Below, piece after piece: positions 33,867-41,973 of a DNA stretch of 64,000 nucleotides. The DNA is from Meridianimarinicoccus marinus (GTDB lineage: Bacteria > Pseudomonadota > Alphaproteobacteria > Rhodobacterales > Rhodobacteraceae), in contig NZ_JBFBVU010000006.1 of NCBI RefSeq assembly GCF_040689105.1, forward strand, positions 100,948-164,947, written 5' to 3'. The position numbers and the translations under genes are program-made. The stretch's first letter is position 1; every line of letters starts with the position of its first letter. A model generated the notes under the pieces. The model had not been told where the DNA came from. It made no database searches and worked only from the letters and a program-made list of their open reading frames with translations.

Positions 33867-34979
33867 ATGACCGTCGAAACCCACAGCTTTCCCTGCGCCC
33901 AATGCGGTGCCGACCTGCGCTTCGATCCGGCGTCGGGCAAGCTGGTCTGCGACCATTGCGGCTATGAGGACGAAGCCCGCGATCTGTCCACCGGGCCGTG
34001 GGGCGGCAGCGCCATCCGCGAGTTGGACTTTGCCGCCGCGCTGAAGGAACAGCTTCCGCTGGCGGAAATGGAGGAAACCCGAACCGCCTCCTGCAGCAGT
34101 TGCGGGGCCGAGGTCGAATTCGACGGCGCCACCCATGGCAAGGAATGTCCCTTCTGCGCCAGCCCCATCGTCGCCGACACTGGCACCAACCGCCACATCA
34201 AGCCCAAGGCCCTGCTGCCCTTCCTGCTGAGCGAGCCCGACGCGCGCAAGGCCATGACCAACTGGCTGGGTCGGTTGTGGTTCGCCCCCTCGGGCCTGCA
34301 GAAATACGCCCGCCACGGGCGCAAGATGGACGGGGTCTATATCCCTTACTGGACCTTCGATGCACGCACGGCCTCGGACTATCGCGGCGAGCGCGGCACG
34401 GTCTATTACACCTCGCGCACCGTCACCCGGAACGGCCAGCGCCAGACCGAGCGGGTGGCCCGCATCCGCTGGCGCCGTGCCTCGGGCCGGGTGGCGCGTA
34501 TGTTCGACGATGTGCTGGTGCTGGCGGCGCGTTCGCTGCCCAAGACTTTCACCGACGCTCTGCCCCCGTGGGATCTGTCGCAACTGGTGCCCTACAACCC
34601 GGAGTATCTGGCCGGAATGCGGGCCGAGGCCTATACCGTCGAGCTGGACGAGGGATTTCACGAGGCCCGCGCCCATATGGACCGGGTGATCGAGCGGGAC
34701 GTGCGGTTCGACATCGGCGGCGACCGGCAGCGGGTGCACAACATCCAGACCCGGGTTTCGGATGTAACCTTCAAGCATGTGCTGCTGCCGATCTGGGTGG
34801 CGGCCTACAAGTACCAGGGCCGCAGCTATCGATTCGTCATCAACGGCCAGACCGGGCGCGTGCAGGGCGAGCGGCCCTATTCGAAGGGCAAGATCGCACT
34901 GGCCGTCATCGCCGCGCTGGTGCTGGCGGCGGGGGCCGCGTTTTTGTTCGCCGCGCAGAATGGCGGCGGCGGATATTGA
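33867..34979 (+). CDS. Zinc-ribbon membrane protein (YdjG-like)
   Basis: 370 residues. Two Cys4 zinc ribbons near the start: CAQCG...CDHCG (about 10-31) and CSSCG...CPFC (about 73-95). A middle domain follows, with GLQKYARHGRKMDGVYIPYWTFDA, and a single C-terminal membrane helix (KIALAVIAALVLAAGAAFLFAA). The architecture matches TFIIB-type zinc-ribbon proteins like B. subtilis YdjG, which sits with a PspA homologue and an SPFH protein. The ATG lies 10 bases after the SPFH gene stop, with no clear ribosome-binding site, so coupling is likely. Confidence 0.82.
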   Translation: MTVETHSFPCAQCGADLRFDPASGKLVCDHCGYEDEARDLSTGPWGGSAIRELDFAAALKEQLPLAEMEETRTASCSSCGAEVEFDGATHGKECPFCASPIVADTGTNRHIKPKALLPFLLSEPDARKAMTNWLGRLWFAPSGLQKYARHGRKMDGVYIPYWTFDARTASDYRGERGTVYYTSRTVTRNGQRQTERVARIRWRRASGRVARMFDDVLVLAARSLPKTFTDALPPWDLSQLVPYNPEYLAGMRAEAYTVELDEGFHEARAHMDRVIERDVRFDIGGDRQRVHNIQTRVSDVTFKHVLLPIWVAAYKYQGRSYRFVINGQTGRVQGERPYSKGKIALAVIAALVLAAGAAFLFAAQNGGGGY

Positions 34980-35026
34980 CCCGGCCTTGGCAAAAAGACT
35001 TGCCGTCCACATGGCCTTTCCCTTAC

Positions 35027-35038
35027 GTGAGCGCTAAC
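35027..35038. promoter_or_regulatory. LacI-type operator upstream of the fructokinase gene
   Basis: GTGAGCGCTAAC is palindromic except at positions 3 and 10 and holds the AGCGCT core typical of LacI-family operators that control sugar genes. It lies 53 bases before the ATG at 35091, where a repressor would block transcription. No LacI-family gene is in this window. Confidence 0.4.
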
Positions 35039-35090
35039 ATTCCCATCGACCCCGGCGCAACGGCCCCGAACAATAAAAGCGAGACCCAAG

Positions 35091-36014
35091 ATGATCCTGT
35101 GTTGTGGCGAAGCCCTGATCGACATGCTGCCGCGCAAAGGCGCCGACGGTGGCGCCTGTTTCCAGCCCTATTCCGGCGGCGCGGTGTTCAACACCTCGAT
35201 CGCGCTCGGGCGATTAGGCGTTCCGGTGCGCATGTTCACCGGCCTGTCGGACGATCTGTTCGGCCAGCAACTGACCGCCAGCCTAGCCGCGTCGCATGTG
35301 GGCACCGACCTTATTGCGGTGTCGGACCGGCCCACGACGCTGGCCTTCGTCACCCTGACCGATGGCCACGCAAAATACGCCTTCTACGATGAAAACACCG
35401 CCGGGCGGATGCTGGCCCCGGCCGACCTTCCGCAGGTGCCCGACGATGTGCAGGCGGTGTTTTTCGGGGGCATCAGCCTTGCGGTCACCCCCTGCGCCGA
35501 CACCTATGCCCTGCTTCTGGCGCAGGTCGCAGGCGACCGCCTTATCATGATCGACCCGAACATCCGCCCCGGATTCATCCGCGACGAGACCGCCTATCGC
35601 GCCCGTCTGGATCGCATGTTCGCCGCCAGCGACGTGGTGAAAGTGTCGGACGAGGATCTGGAATGGCTGATGGGTCCGGGCGCGACGGTCGAGCTTGCCC
35701 GCAAGTTGATCGCCAAGGGGCCCAGGCTGGTGCTGGTCACCGAAGGCGCCAAAGGCGCGCATGGGATCACCGCCGACCGCGCGGTCTTCGTGCCCTCGCA
35801 GAAAGTTACGGTCGTTGACACCGTGGGTGCCGGCGACACGTTCAACGCAGGCTTTCTTACCGCATTGGCCGATGCCGACGCCCTGTCGAAAGAGGCCCTG
35901 TCCGGGCTGGATGACGCCGCGCTCACCGCCGCCCTTGGCCTTGCCGCCCGCTGCGCAGCGGTCACCGTCTCGCGCGCCGGGGCCAATCCGCCAACCCGCG
36001 CCGAACTGGCCTGA
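35091..36014 (+). CDS. PfkB-family sugar kinase, probable fructokinase
   Basis: 307 residues. Ribokinase-fold enzyme: N-terminal ILCCGEALIDMLP with GGAVFNTSIALGRLG, and C-terminal signature VDTVGAGDTFNAGFLTAL (catalytic Asp near 247). Best fit is a fructokinase phosphorylating fructose to fructose-6-phosphate in the cytoplasm. Other sugar specificities are possible. The stop overlaps the ATG of dtd (TGATG). A LacI-type operator lies upstream. Confidence 0.88.
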   Translation: MILCCGEALIDMLPRKGADGGACFQPYSGGAVFNTSIALGRLGVPVRMFTGLSDDLFGQQLTASLAASHVGTDLIAVSDRPTTLAFVTLTDGHAKYAFYDENTAGRMLAPADLPQVPDDVQAVFFGGISLAVTPCADTYALLLAQVAGDRLIMIDPNIRPGFIRDETAYRARLDRMFAASDVVKVSDEDLEWLMGPGATVELARKLIAKGPRLVLVTEGAKGAHGITADRAVFVPSQKVTVVDTVGAGDTFNAGFLTALADADALSKEALSGLDDAALTAALGLAARCAAVTVSRAGANPPTRAELA

Positions 36015-36463
36015 TGCGCGCCCTGATCCAGCGCGTGGCCCATGCCGAGGTGGTCGCCCAGGGCGCCAGCACCGGCAAGATCGGGCCCGGATTGCTGATT
36101 CTGGTCTGCGCCATGCAGGGCGACGATGCCGCCACAGGGAAAAAGCTGGCCGCCAAGATCGCCAAGCTGCGCATCTTTCAGGATGACGCCGGCAAGATGA
36201 ACCGCTCGGTCACGGACATCGGCGGCAGTGCGCTGGTGGTCAGCCAGTTCACGCTGGCCGCCGACACCTCGCGCGGCAATCGTCCGGGGTTTTCCCGCGC
36301 AGCACCGCCCGCCGAAGGCCAGGCGCTGTTTGATGCCTTCGCCGCCGACCTGGCGGATCTGGGTATCGCTGTGGAAACCGGCATCTTCGGCGCGGACATG
36401 AAGGTATCACTGCTCAACGACGGGCCAGTCACCATCTGGATCGACACGCAGGATCCGGCCTGA
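36014..36463 (+). CDS. dtd: D-aminoacyl-tRNA deacylase
   Basis: 149 residues, full length. Removes D-amino acids (and glycine from tRNA-Ala) from tRNA. Thr80 in SQFTLAAD and the cis-Gly-Pro motif NDGPVTIW are in place, as is the start MRALIQRVAHAEV. It shares one base with the fructokinase stop. The partnership with the kinase is probably only transcriptional. Confidence 0.95.
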   Translation: MRALIQRVAHAEVVAQGASTGKIGPGLLILVCAMQGDDAATGKKLAAKIAKLRIFQDDAGKMNRSVTDIGGSALVVSQFTLAADTSRGNRPGFSRAAPPAEGQALFDAFAADLADLGIAVETGIFGADMKVSLLNDGPVTIWIDTQDPA

Positions 36464-36541
36464 ACCGCGCGGCCCGCGCCAATTGCATCTTGGCAGCAAC
36501 CGGCGGGCATGTTTCATAGTCCAAAAGCTGGACGGCAGGGC

Positions 36542-37450
36542 ATGGATCTTAACGCACTTCGCGAATTTACCGCCATCGCTTCGGAGGGGTCCTTCGCGGC
36601 GGCAGCTCGCAAGCTGGGCACGCCGAAATCGACGGTTTCCAAACGCATTCAGGATCTTGAGGCCGCGCTAGGCGTGCGCCTGATCGAACGCACCACCCGC
36701 AAGCTGAGCCTGACCCCCGAAGGCGCGCTGGTGCTGTCGCGGGCCAAGCGCATTCTGGCGGACGCGGGCGAGATCACCCGCGCGCTCAGCCCCGCCGACG
36801 ACGGGGTGGCGGGGCATCTGCGCATCGCCGCGCCGGTGCTTTTCGGGCAAAGCTTCATGGGGCAGATCGTGGCGGTCAGCCGCCGGGTCTATCCCGACCT
36901 GACCATCGAGGTGGTGCTGACCGACAGCCAGCCCGATCTGGTCGAGGAAGGCTTCGACGCCGCACTGCGCGTGGGCCATCCCCATGACACCCCTTTCGTG
37001 TCCAGAACCATCGCGCAGTCGCATCGGGTGGTGGTGGCCGCGCCGCAGATCGTCGCCCGCAAGCTTGAGGATCCGGCCGATCTGGCCGGCTTGCCGGTGC
37101 TGTTTCACGGCGTTGGTCTGGTGCACAGCTGGCATTTCGTGAATGGGCGGCAGGAGCGCACTGTGCGGCTGGCCGGCGGCGTGGCAATGACCTCCTACCC
37201 GGCGCTGAAACACGCGGCCCTTGGCGGGGCGGGCGTGGCGCAATTGCCGCTGTATCTGGTCGAAGAAGAACTGGCCCAGGGACAGTTGGTCGAGGTTCTG
37301 GCCGGCTGGCAGATCCCGCCCGACGAGATCGCCTTCGTCTATCCCGGCCCGCAGGCCCTGACCGCCCGGTTGCGCGCCTTTCTGGAGATGCTGGAAAACG
37401 CCTTTCCCGATGGCACCTTGCACGGCGGGGTGCTGCGCAGCGGGATGTAA
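36542..37450 (+). CDS. LysR-family transcriptional regulator
   Basis: 302 residues from the ATG at 36542 (MDLNALREFTAIASEGSF...), the usual LysR start; an upstream in-frame start would add an untypical leader. The N-terminal winged helix (AARKLGTPKSTVSKRIQDLEAALG) is followed by an effector domain of the YafC/GcvA type. It is convergent with the amino-acid dehydrogenase gene, so that gene is not an obvious target. Inducer unknown. Confidence 0.9.
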   Translation: MDLNALREFTAIASEGSFAAAARKLGTPKSTVSKRIQDLEAALGVRLIERTTRKLSLTPEGALVLSRAKRILADAGEITRALSPADDGVAGHLRIAAPVLFGQSFMGQIVAVSRRVYPDLTIEVVLTDSQPDLVEEGFDAALRVGHPHDTPFVSRTIAQSHRVVVAAPQIVARKLEDPADLAGLPVLFHGVGLVHSWHFVNGRQERTVRLAGGVAMTSYPALKHAALGGAGVAQLPLYLVEEELAQGQLVEVLAGWQIPPDEIAFVYPGPQALTARLRAFLEMLENAFPDGTLHGGVLRSGM

Positions 37451-37465
37451 GCCCCCCGCCCCCAC

Positions 37466-38518
37466 TCAGCCGCGCGCGGCGGCGATCCGTTCCATGGCCA
37501 TGCGGTCGGCCAGAAGGTCGGTGCGCTGACCCTCGGCCTCGGCTCGGGCCAGAAGCTCGGCCACGCGCGGGCCGATGGCGTCCACCGCCGTCATCACCTG
37601 ATCGCGGGTCTTGTCGCCCAGATATTCGGCCCCCACGGCAATGATGCCGCCAGCGTTGAGCACATAGTCGGGCACGTAGGTGATGCCGCGCGCGGCCAGT
37701 GCATGACCTGCGGCCTCGTCCGCCAACTGGTTGTTGGCTGCCCCGGCAATGATCTTTGCCTTCAGCCCGGCCACGTTCTGTGCGGTCAGCACGCCGCCAA
37801 GGGCGCAGGGGGCAAAGACATCCGCCTCGGCACTCAGAATGGCGTCACCTTCCACCACCTCGGCACCCAGGTCCGCCGCCAGCGCATCGCGGCGCGCGGT
37901 GTTGGCCTCGGCGATCACCAGATCGGCGCCACGTTCGGCAAGCATCCGGCACAGCGACCCGCCGACGTTGCCGGTGCCCTGCACCGCCACCCGCAGGCCG
38001 TCCAGATCGGCCCGCCCCAGACGCCGGGCCACCGCCGCCTCGATCCCACGCAACACGCCCCGCGCGGTGTAGGGGGACGGATCGCCGCCCACCGCCCCGC
38101 CCGCAGGCGGCAAGCCCGAGACATGGCGCGTTTCCTCGGCCACGGCCTCCATATCGGCGACCGACACGCCGACATCCTCGGCGGTGACGTATTTGCCGCC
38201 CAAGCTGGCCACCGCCCGGCCGAAGGCGCGGAACGCCTCCCGGCGCGCTGCGGCATCCTCCGGCACGGGGCCGAAGATCACCGCCTTGCCGCCGCCAAGC
38301 GCCAGATCAGCCATGGCGTTCTTCAGCGACATGCCCCGCGACAAGCGCAGCACATCTGTCAGACCCGCCGCCGCATCGGGATAGGTCCAAAGACGACAGC
38401 CGCCCATGCCGGGGCCAAGGGCGGTGGAATGCACGGCGATCACCGCTCGCAGGCCGGTATGCGGATCCTGGATCCAGGTCACCATTTCATGGGCGTCGAA
38501 ATCGGGGTGGGTGAACAT
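37466..38518 (-). CDS. Leu/Glu/Phe/Val dehydrogenase
   Basis: 350 residues from ATG 38518 (AAGGAG at 38527-38532). NAD-dependent oxidative deamination of an amino acid. ELFV-dehydrogenase features: SLKNAMADLALGGGKAVI with the catalytic lysine, and the Rossmann motif VQGTGNVGGSLC. Length fits the leucine/phenylalanine dehydrogenase branch rather than glutamate dehydrogenase (about 450 residues). Substrate preference is inferred from family size. Divergent from gpsA. Confidence 0.87.
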   Translation of the reverse strand: MFTHPDFDAHEMVTWIQDPHTGLRAVIAVHSTALGPGMGGCRLWTYPDAAAGLTDVLRLSRGMSLKNAMADLALGGGKAVIFGPVPEDAAARREAFRAFGRAVASLGGKYVTAEDVGVSVADMEAVAEETRHVSGLPPAGGAVGGDPSPYTARGVLRGIEAAVARRLGRADLDGLRVAVQGTGNVGGSLCRMLAERGADLVIAEANTARRDALAADLGAEVVEGDAILSAEADVFAPCALGGVLTAQNVAGLKAKIIAGAANNQLADEAAGHALAARGITYVPDYVLNAGGIIAVGAEYLGDKTRDQVMTAVDAIGPRVAELLARAEAEGQRTDLLADRMAMERIAAARG

Positions 38519-38633
38519 GCGCCAGGGCTCCTTCCGTGCGAACCGGTCCCATCTGTTCCTATCCAAGCAATCAGGGCATGACAAACCCGGTGATTTCATG
38601 CTCTCTCGGACCAGCACTTCTGGACGGAACCCC

Positions 38634-39776
38634 ATGGCCCTGGACTTTACCCCCGACGACATCCTGCACGGCGCCGGCGGCGCGCCCTCTCGCATCGCCG
38701 TGATCGGCGCCGGGGCCTGGGGCACCGCCCTGGCCAGCGTGGCGCGACAGGCGGGGCGCGGGGTCACCCTGTGGGGCCGCGACGCAGAGGTCACCCGCGA
38801 GATCCGCGAAGACAGCCGCGCCAGCCGCTATCTGCCCGACGTACCGCTGCCCGATGGCATCGCGGCCACCACCGACATGGGCCGGGCGCTGCACGGCGCG
38901 GAGGCGGCGCTGATCGTCACGCCCTCGGCCACGCTGCACGCGATGTGCGACCAGATCCGCCCGCATTTGCCCAAGGGCATCCCGCTGGCCCTGTGTTGCA
39001 AGGGCATCGAACGCGGCAGCGGCCTGCCGCTGAGCCAGGTGGCCGAGGACGCCCTGCCCGGCCATCCCATCGGCGCGCTGTCGGGGCCGACCTTCGCGCG
39101 AGAGGCGGCACTGGGCCACCCGACCGCCGCCACCATCGCCTTCCCGTTCAACTTCCGCGACCGGCTGCATCCGGGCCAAAGCCCGGCGGCGCGGCTGGCG
39201 CTGGCGCTGAGCGCGCCCAGCTTCCGGCCCTATATCTCGGACGATGTGATCGGGGTCGAGGTCGGTGGTGCGGTCAAGAATGTCATCGCCATCGCCTGCG
39301 GCATGCTGACCGGGGCCGGCTTTGCCGAGAACACCCGCGCCCTGCTGATCACCCGCGGCATGGCCGAGATGACCCGTCTGGCGCTGTCGCTGGGAGGGCG
39401 GACCGAAACCATTTCGGGGCTGTCCGGCGCGGGCGACCTGATGCTGACCTGTTCCTCCACCACCTCGCGCAACATGTCGCTGGGCACCCAGCTTGGGCGG
39501 GGGCTGGCCCGTGCGGCCTGTTTCGAAGGCCGCCCGGTGGTGGTCGAGGGCGAGGTCAACGCGCCCTCGGTCATGGATCTGGCCACCCGCGTCGGCGTTG
39601 AAATGCCGATCTGCGCGGCGGTCAACGCGGTGCTGCACCAGGGCGCACCGATGGAGGAGACCTTCGCCCGCCTGTGGTCGCGCCCCTTGCAGGGCGAAAG
39701 CGGTACCCTGGGGGTCAGCCTGTCGAACCCGGTCTCGCACTCCGCCCGCCGCCCGCAGGCCAAACCCGCCCCATGA
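38634..39776 (+). CDS. gpsA: Glycerol-3-phosphate dehydrogenase [NAD(P)+]
   Basis: 380 residues. Reduces dihydroxyacetone phosphate to sn-glycerol-3-phosphate for phospholipid synthesis. Rossmann motif IAVIGAGAWGTALA near residue 20, CCKGIE, the SGPTFA motif and GLSGAGDLMLTCSSTTSRN are present. It is about 50 residues longer than most GpsA, from an N-terminal lead (ALDFTPDDILHGAGG), a Pro/Arg-containing insertion after AATIAF and a C-terminal tail. Its TGA overlaps the ATG of the HAD phosphatase (ATGA). ATG 38634 is supported by GGACGGAA. Confidence 0.94.
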   Translation: MALDFTPDDILHGAGGAPSRIAVIGAGAWGTALASVARQAGRGVTLWGRDAEVTREIREDSRASRYLPDVPLPDGIAATTDMGRALHGAEAALIVTPSATLHAMCDQIRPHLPKGIPLALCCKGIERGSGLPLSQVAEDALPGHPIGALSGPTFAREAALGHPTAATIAFPFNFRDRLHPGQSPAARLALALSAPSFRPYISDDVIGVEVGGAVKNVIAIACGMLTGAGFAENTRALLITRGMAEMTRLALSLGGRTETISGLSGAGDLMLTCSSTTSRNMSLGTQLGRGLARAACFEGRPVVVEGEVNAPSVMDLATRVGVEMPICAAVNAVLHQGAPMEETFARLWSRPLQGESGTLGVSLSNPVSHSARRPQAKPAP

Positions 39777-40519
39777 GCCTGTCGAACTGCGGTTTCGTGC
39801 TGGCCACGGATCTGGATGGCACGTTTCTGGGCGGGCCGCGTCGGGCCAGACGCAGACTTTATTCTTGGATTGAAGAAACCCGGGTGCAGACCGGGCTGAT
39901 CTACGTCACCGGACGGCCCGTGGCATTCGTCAGCGATCTGGTGCGCACCGGTCATCCTTGCCCCGATATTGCCATTTGCGACGTGGGAACAAGCGTTTAC
40001 CGGATTTCCAGCGACGGCACGGCGGTGGCGGATGCAGACCTTGAGGCCCCCATCGCCGCGCGCTGGGACGGGGCAACGGACCGGGTGCGGCGCGCCTTGG
40101 CCGGGCATCCGGGGCTGACCGAACAGGTGCTGCCGTTCCGCCACCGGCTGAGTTTTGACATGGATCCCGCTCGGCTGACCTCGCGCAGCGCCGCCACAGT
40201 GCGCACGATGGGCCTCGACCTGCTGATTTCCCAGAACCGAGATTTCGACGTACTGCCAAAGGGGGTCAGCAAGGGTCCGACGCTGCTGCGGGTGCTGGAC
40301 CGCCTGCAGGTCACGCCTGCGCGCGTACTGACTGCTGGCGACACGCTCAACGATCTGTCGATGCTGGTCAGCGGGCTGCCCGGTGTGGCCGTCGGCAATG
40401 CCGAACCGGCGCTTTTGTCCGCGCTGGACGGGCTTCCGCACGTCTTTCGCGCCACCCGCAAGGGCGCGGCGGGGATCCTGGAAGCCATGGCCCGCCGCAG
40501 CCTTGGCCCAGACGCCTAG
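39773..40519 (+). CDS. HAD-IIB phosphatase, sucrose-phosphate-phosphatase-like
   Basis: 248 residues. HAD motif I ATDLDGTFLGG (nucleophile Asp and DxD), motif II in YVTGRPVAF, lysine in KGVSKGPTL, and motif IV AGDTLNDLSM. The C2 cap and motif IV fit sucrose-phosphate-phosphatase-like enzymes. The true substrate is uncertain. Its ATG overlaps the gpsA stop, which could couple it to glycerol-3-phosphate metabolism. It ends in CTAG shared with the stop of the convergent ROK gene. Confidence 0.78.
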   Translation: MSLSNCGFVLATDLDGTFLGGPRRARRRLYSWIEETRVQTGLIYVTGRPVAFVSDLVRTGHPCPDIAICDVGTSVYRISSDGTAVADADLEAPIAARWDGATDRVRRALAGHPGLTEQVLPFRHRLSFDMDPARLTSRSAATVRTMGLDLLISQNRDFDVLPKGVSKGPTLLRVLDRLQVTPARVLTAGDTLNDLSMLVSGLPGVAVGNAEPALLSALDGLPHVFRATRKGAAGILEAMARRSLGPDA

Positions 40520-41763
40520 AGCCCCGCGCCGATCCGGTCTGTTTCCGCAGACAGCGCCAGCGCCGCCCCTCCCCGTGCCCAGACCAGGTCGCCCCAGGTG
40601 TTGACGGCGATGCGGGTCCGCTCGCGCCCGATCCAGTCGGAAAACCGATGCGCGCCGCCAAGGACTTCTTCGGCGTACAAGTAGTCATAGCGCAGCCGCG
40701 CGCCCGACAGGATCAGCAATTCCGGGTCGAAGACGCGGATCACATTGGCCAGCCCGCTAGACAGATAGCGCCCGGCACGCGCGAAGATCGTCCGCGCGGC
40801 CTCGTTCCCCGCCTTGGCCTGATCGAACAGGATCTCCAGCGTCTGGTCCGAAGAGCGCGCGACGGAACTGTCCCATTCCAGCGCGGTCGACGCCTCGCGC
40901 ACCAACGCATAGTCGGCGATATAGGCCTCTAGACAGCCGCGCTGCCCGCAGCGGCACAGGGCGCCGTCAACCTGGATCGTGGTGTGTCCGATTTCCAGCC
41001 CGATGCCCCGCGCGCCCCGGTAGATACGGTTGTCCAGGATCAGCCCCATGCCGACGCCGTGTTCGATGGTGAACACCGCGAAATTGGACAATTCGCGTCC
41101 CATGCCGAACCAAAGCTCCGCCATGGCCAGAAGGTTCACATCGTTGTCCAGATAGACCGCGAATGGCAGATTGCGGGACAGGAAATCGCCCAGGGGCACG
41201 CGCTTGTCGCGCAGAAAGGGGCACCAGTGCACCAGCCCGGACTGGTGGTCGATGAAGCCGGGCAGCCCGATGCCCACGCCGCAAATATCGGACCGCTCAA
41301 GGCCGCTGCGCGACAGGAGATCGGCCACCAAGGCGTTCAGATCGGCCAGCAACTCATCAGGCTCCTTGCGGCCGGTCGGGCATTCCAGCGTGGCATCGGC
41401 CACCACCCGCCCGGTGAAGTCGGTCAGTACTGCGTTGTGCACGCCGTCGCGCAAGGTCACGCCGATGACGTGCCGCGCGTCGTGCACCAGCGACAGTTCA
41501 ACCGGAGGTCGTCCGCGCGAGAAATCGCGATGCGGCTTTGGATTCTCCCGCACCAGCCCGGCTTCCATCAACCCGCTGACGATCGCGGTGACCGACCCCG
41601 GCGAGACGCCCAGATCCTTGGCCACATCGCTGCGCGAGATGCGGCCGGCAGCGCGGATCCGCTCCAGCACCTGCTGGCTGAGCGGCTTCTTTCCGCGCGC
41701 GGCATCCACCAGCAAGGGTCCACTGCCCTGCGTCTGCACGGTCTTGGGGGCGACCTGCTCCAT
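40516..41763 (-). CDS. ROK-family transcriptional repressor of the xylose operon
   Basis: 415 residues. N-terminal winged helix-turn-helix (SQQVLERIRAAGRISRSDVAKDLGVSPGSV) and a C-terminal ROK sugar-kinase-like domain with the zinc motif CRCGQRGCLEAY. This is the XylR/NagC-type plan. It is divergent from xylF, 210 bases apart, so it is expected to repress xylFHGBA and respond to xylose. ATG 41763 is chosen; a GTG immediately before it is possible. No strong ribosome-binding site is seen. Its stop overlaps that of the HAD gene in CTAG. Confidence 0.88.
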   Translation of the reverse strand: MEQVAPKTVQTQGSGPLLVDAARGKKPLSQQVLERIRAAGRISRSDVAKDLGVSPGSVTAIVSGLMEAGLVRENPKPHRDFSRGRPPVELSLVHDARHVIGVTLRDGVHNAVLTDFTGRVVADATLECPTGRKEPDELLADLNALVADLLSRSGLERSDICGVGIGLPGFIDHQSGLVHWCPFLRDKRVPLGDFLSRNLPFAVYLDNDVNLLAMAELWFGMGRELSNFAVFTIEHGVGMGLILDNRIYRGARGIGLEIGHTTIQVDGALCRCGQRGCLEAYIADYALVREASTALEWDSSVARSSDQTLEILFDQAKAGNEAARTIFARAGRYLSSGLANVIRVFDPELLILSGARLRYDYLYAEEVLGGAHRFSDWIGRERTRIAVNTWGDLVWARGGAALALSAETDRIGAGL

Positions 41764-41884
41764 CACATGATTACTTTACGCAACGAACAATTCCTTCTGC
41801 AATGCAGCAAAATCGTTTAAGCTTCTTGGGCATTGTTTCCCAAAGACCCCCGATTTCGATCATTTTCCACCCTAATGACGTTTT

Positions 41885-41908
41885 TTTATTTTTGACAACT
41901 AAAATAAA
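41885..41908. promoter_or_regulatory. xylF promoter with AT-rich inverted repeat, candidate ROK operator
   Basis: TTTATTTT (41885-41892) and AAAATAAA (41901-41908) form a perfect 8-bp inverted repeat with an 8-base centre. It overlaps a consensus -35 TTGACA at 41892-41897, well placed to block xylF transcription (ATG 41974). ROK repressors bind AT-rich palindromes, so this is the best operator candidate. A weaker repeat TTGGG-N8-CCCAA lies at 41826-41843. Confidence 0.5.
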
Positions 41909-41973
41909 TATGCCATTCTGCCCGCATCCGGAGGTTCCGGAGGCCCAGATTCGGGCAATACAGGGAGGAATAC

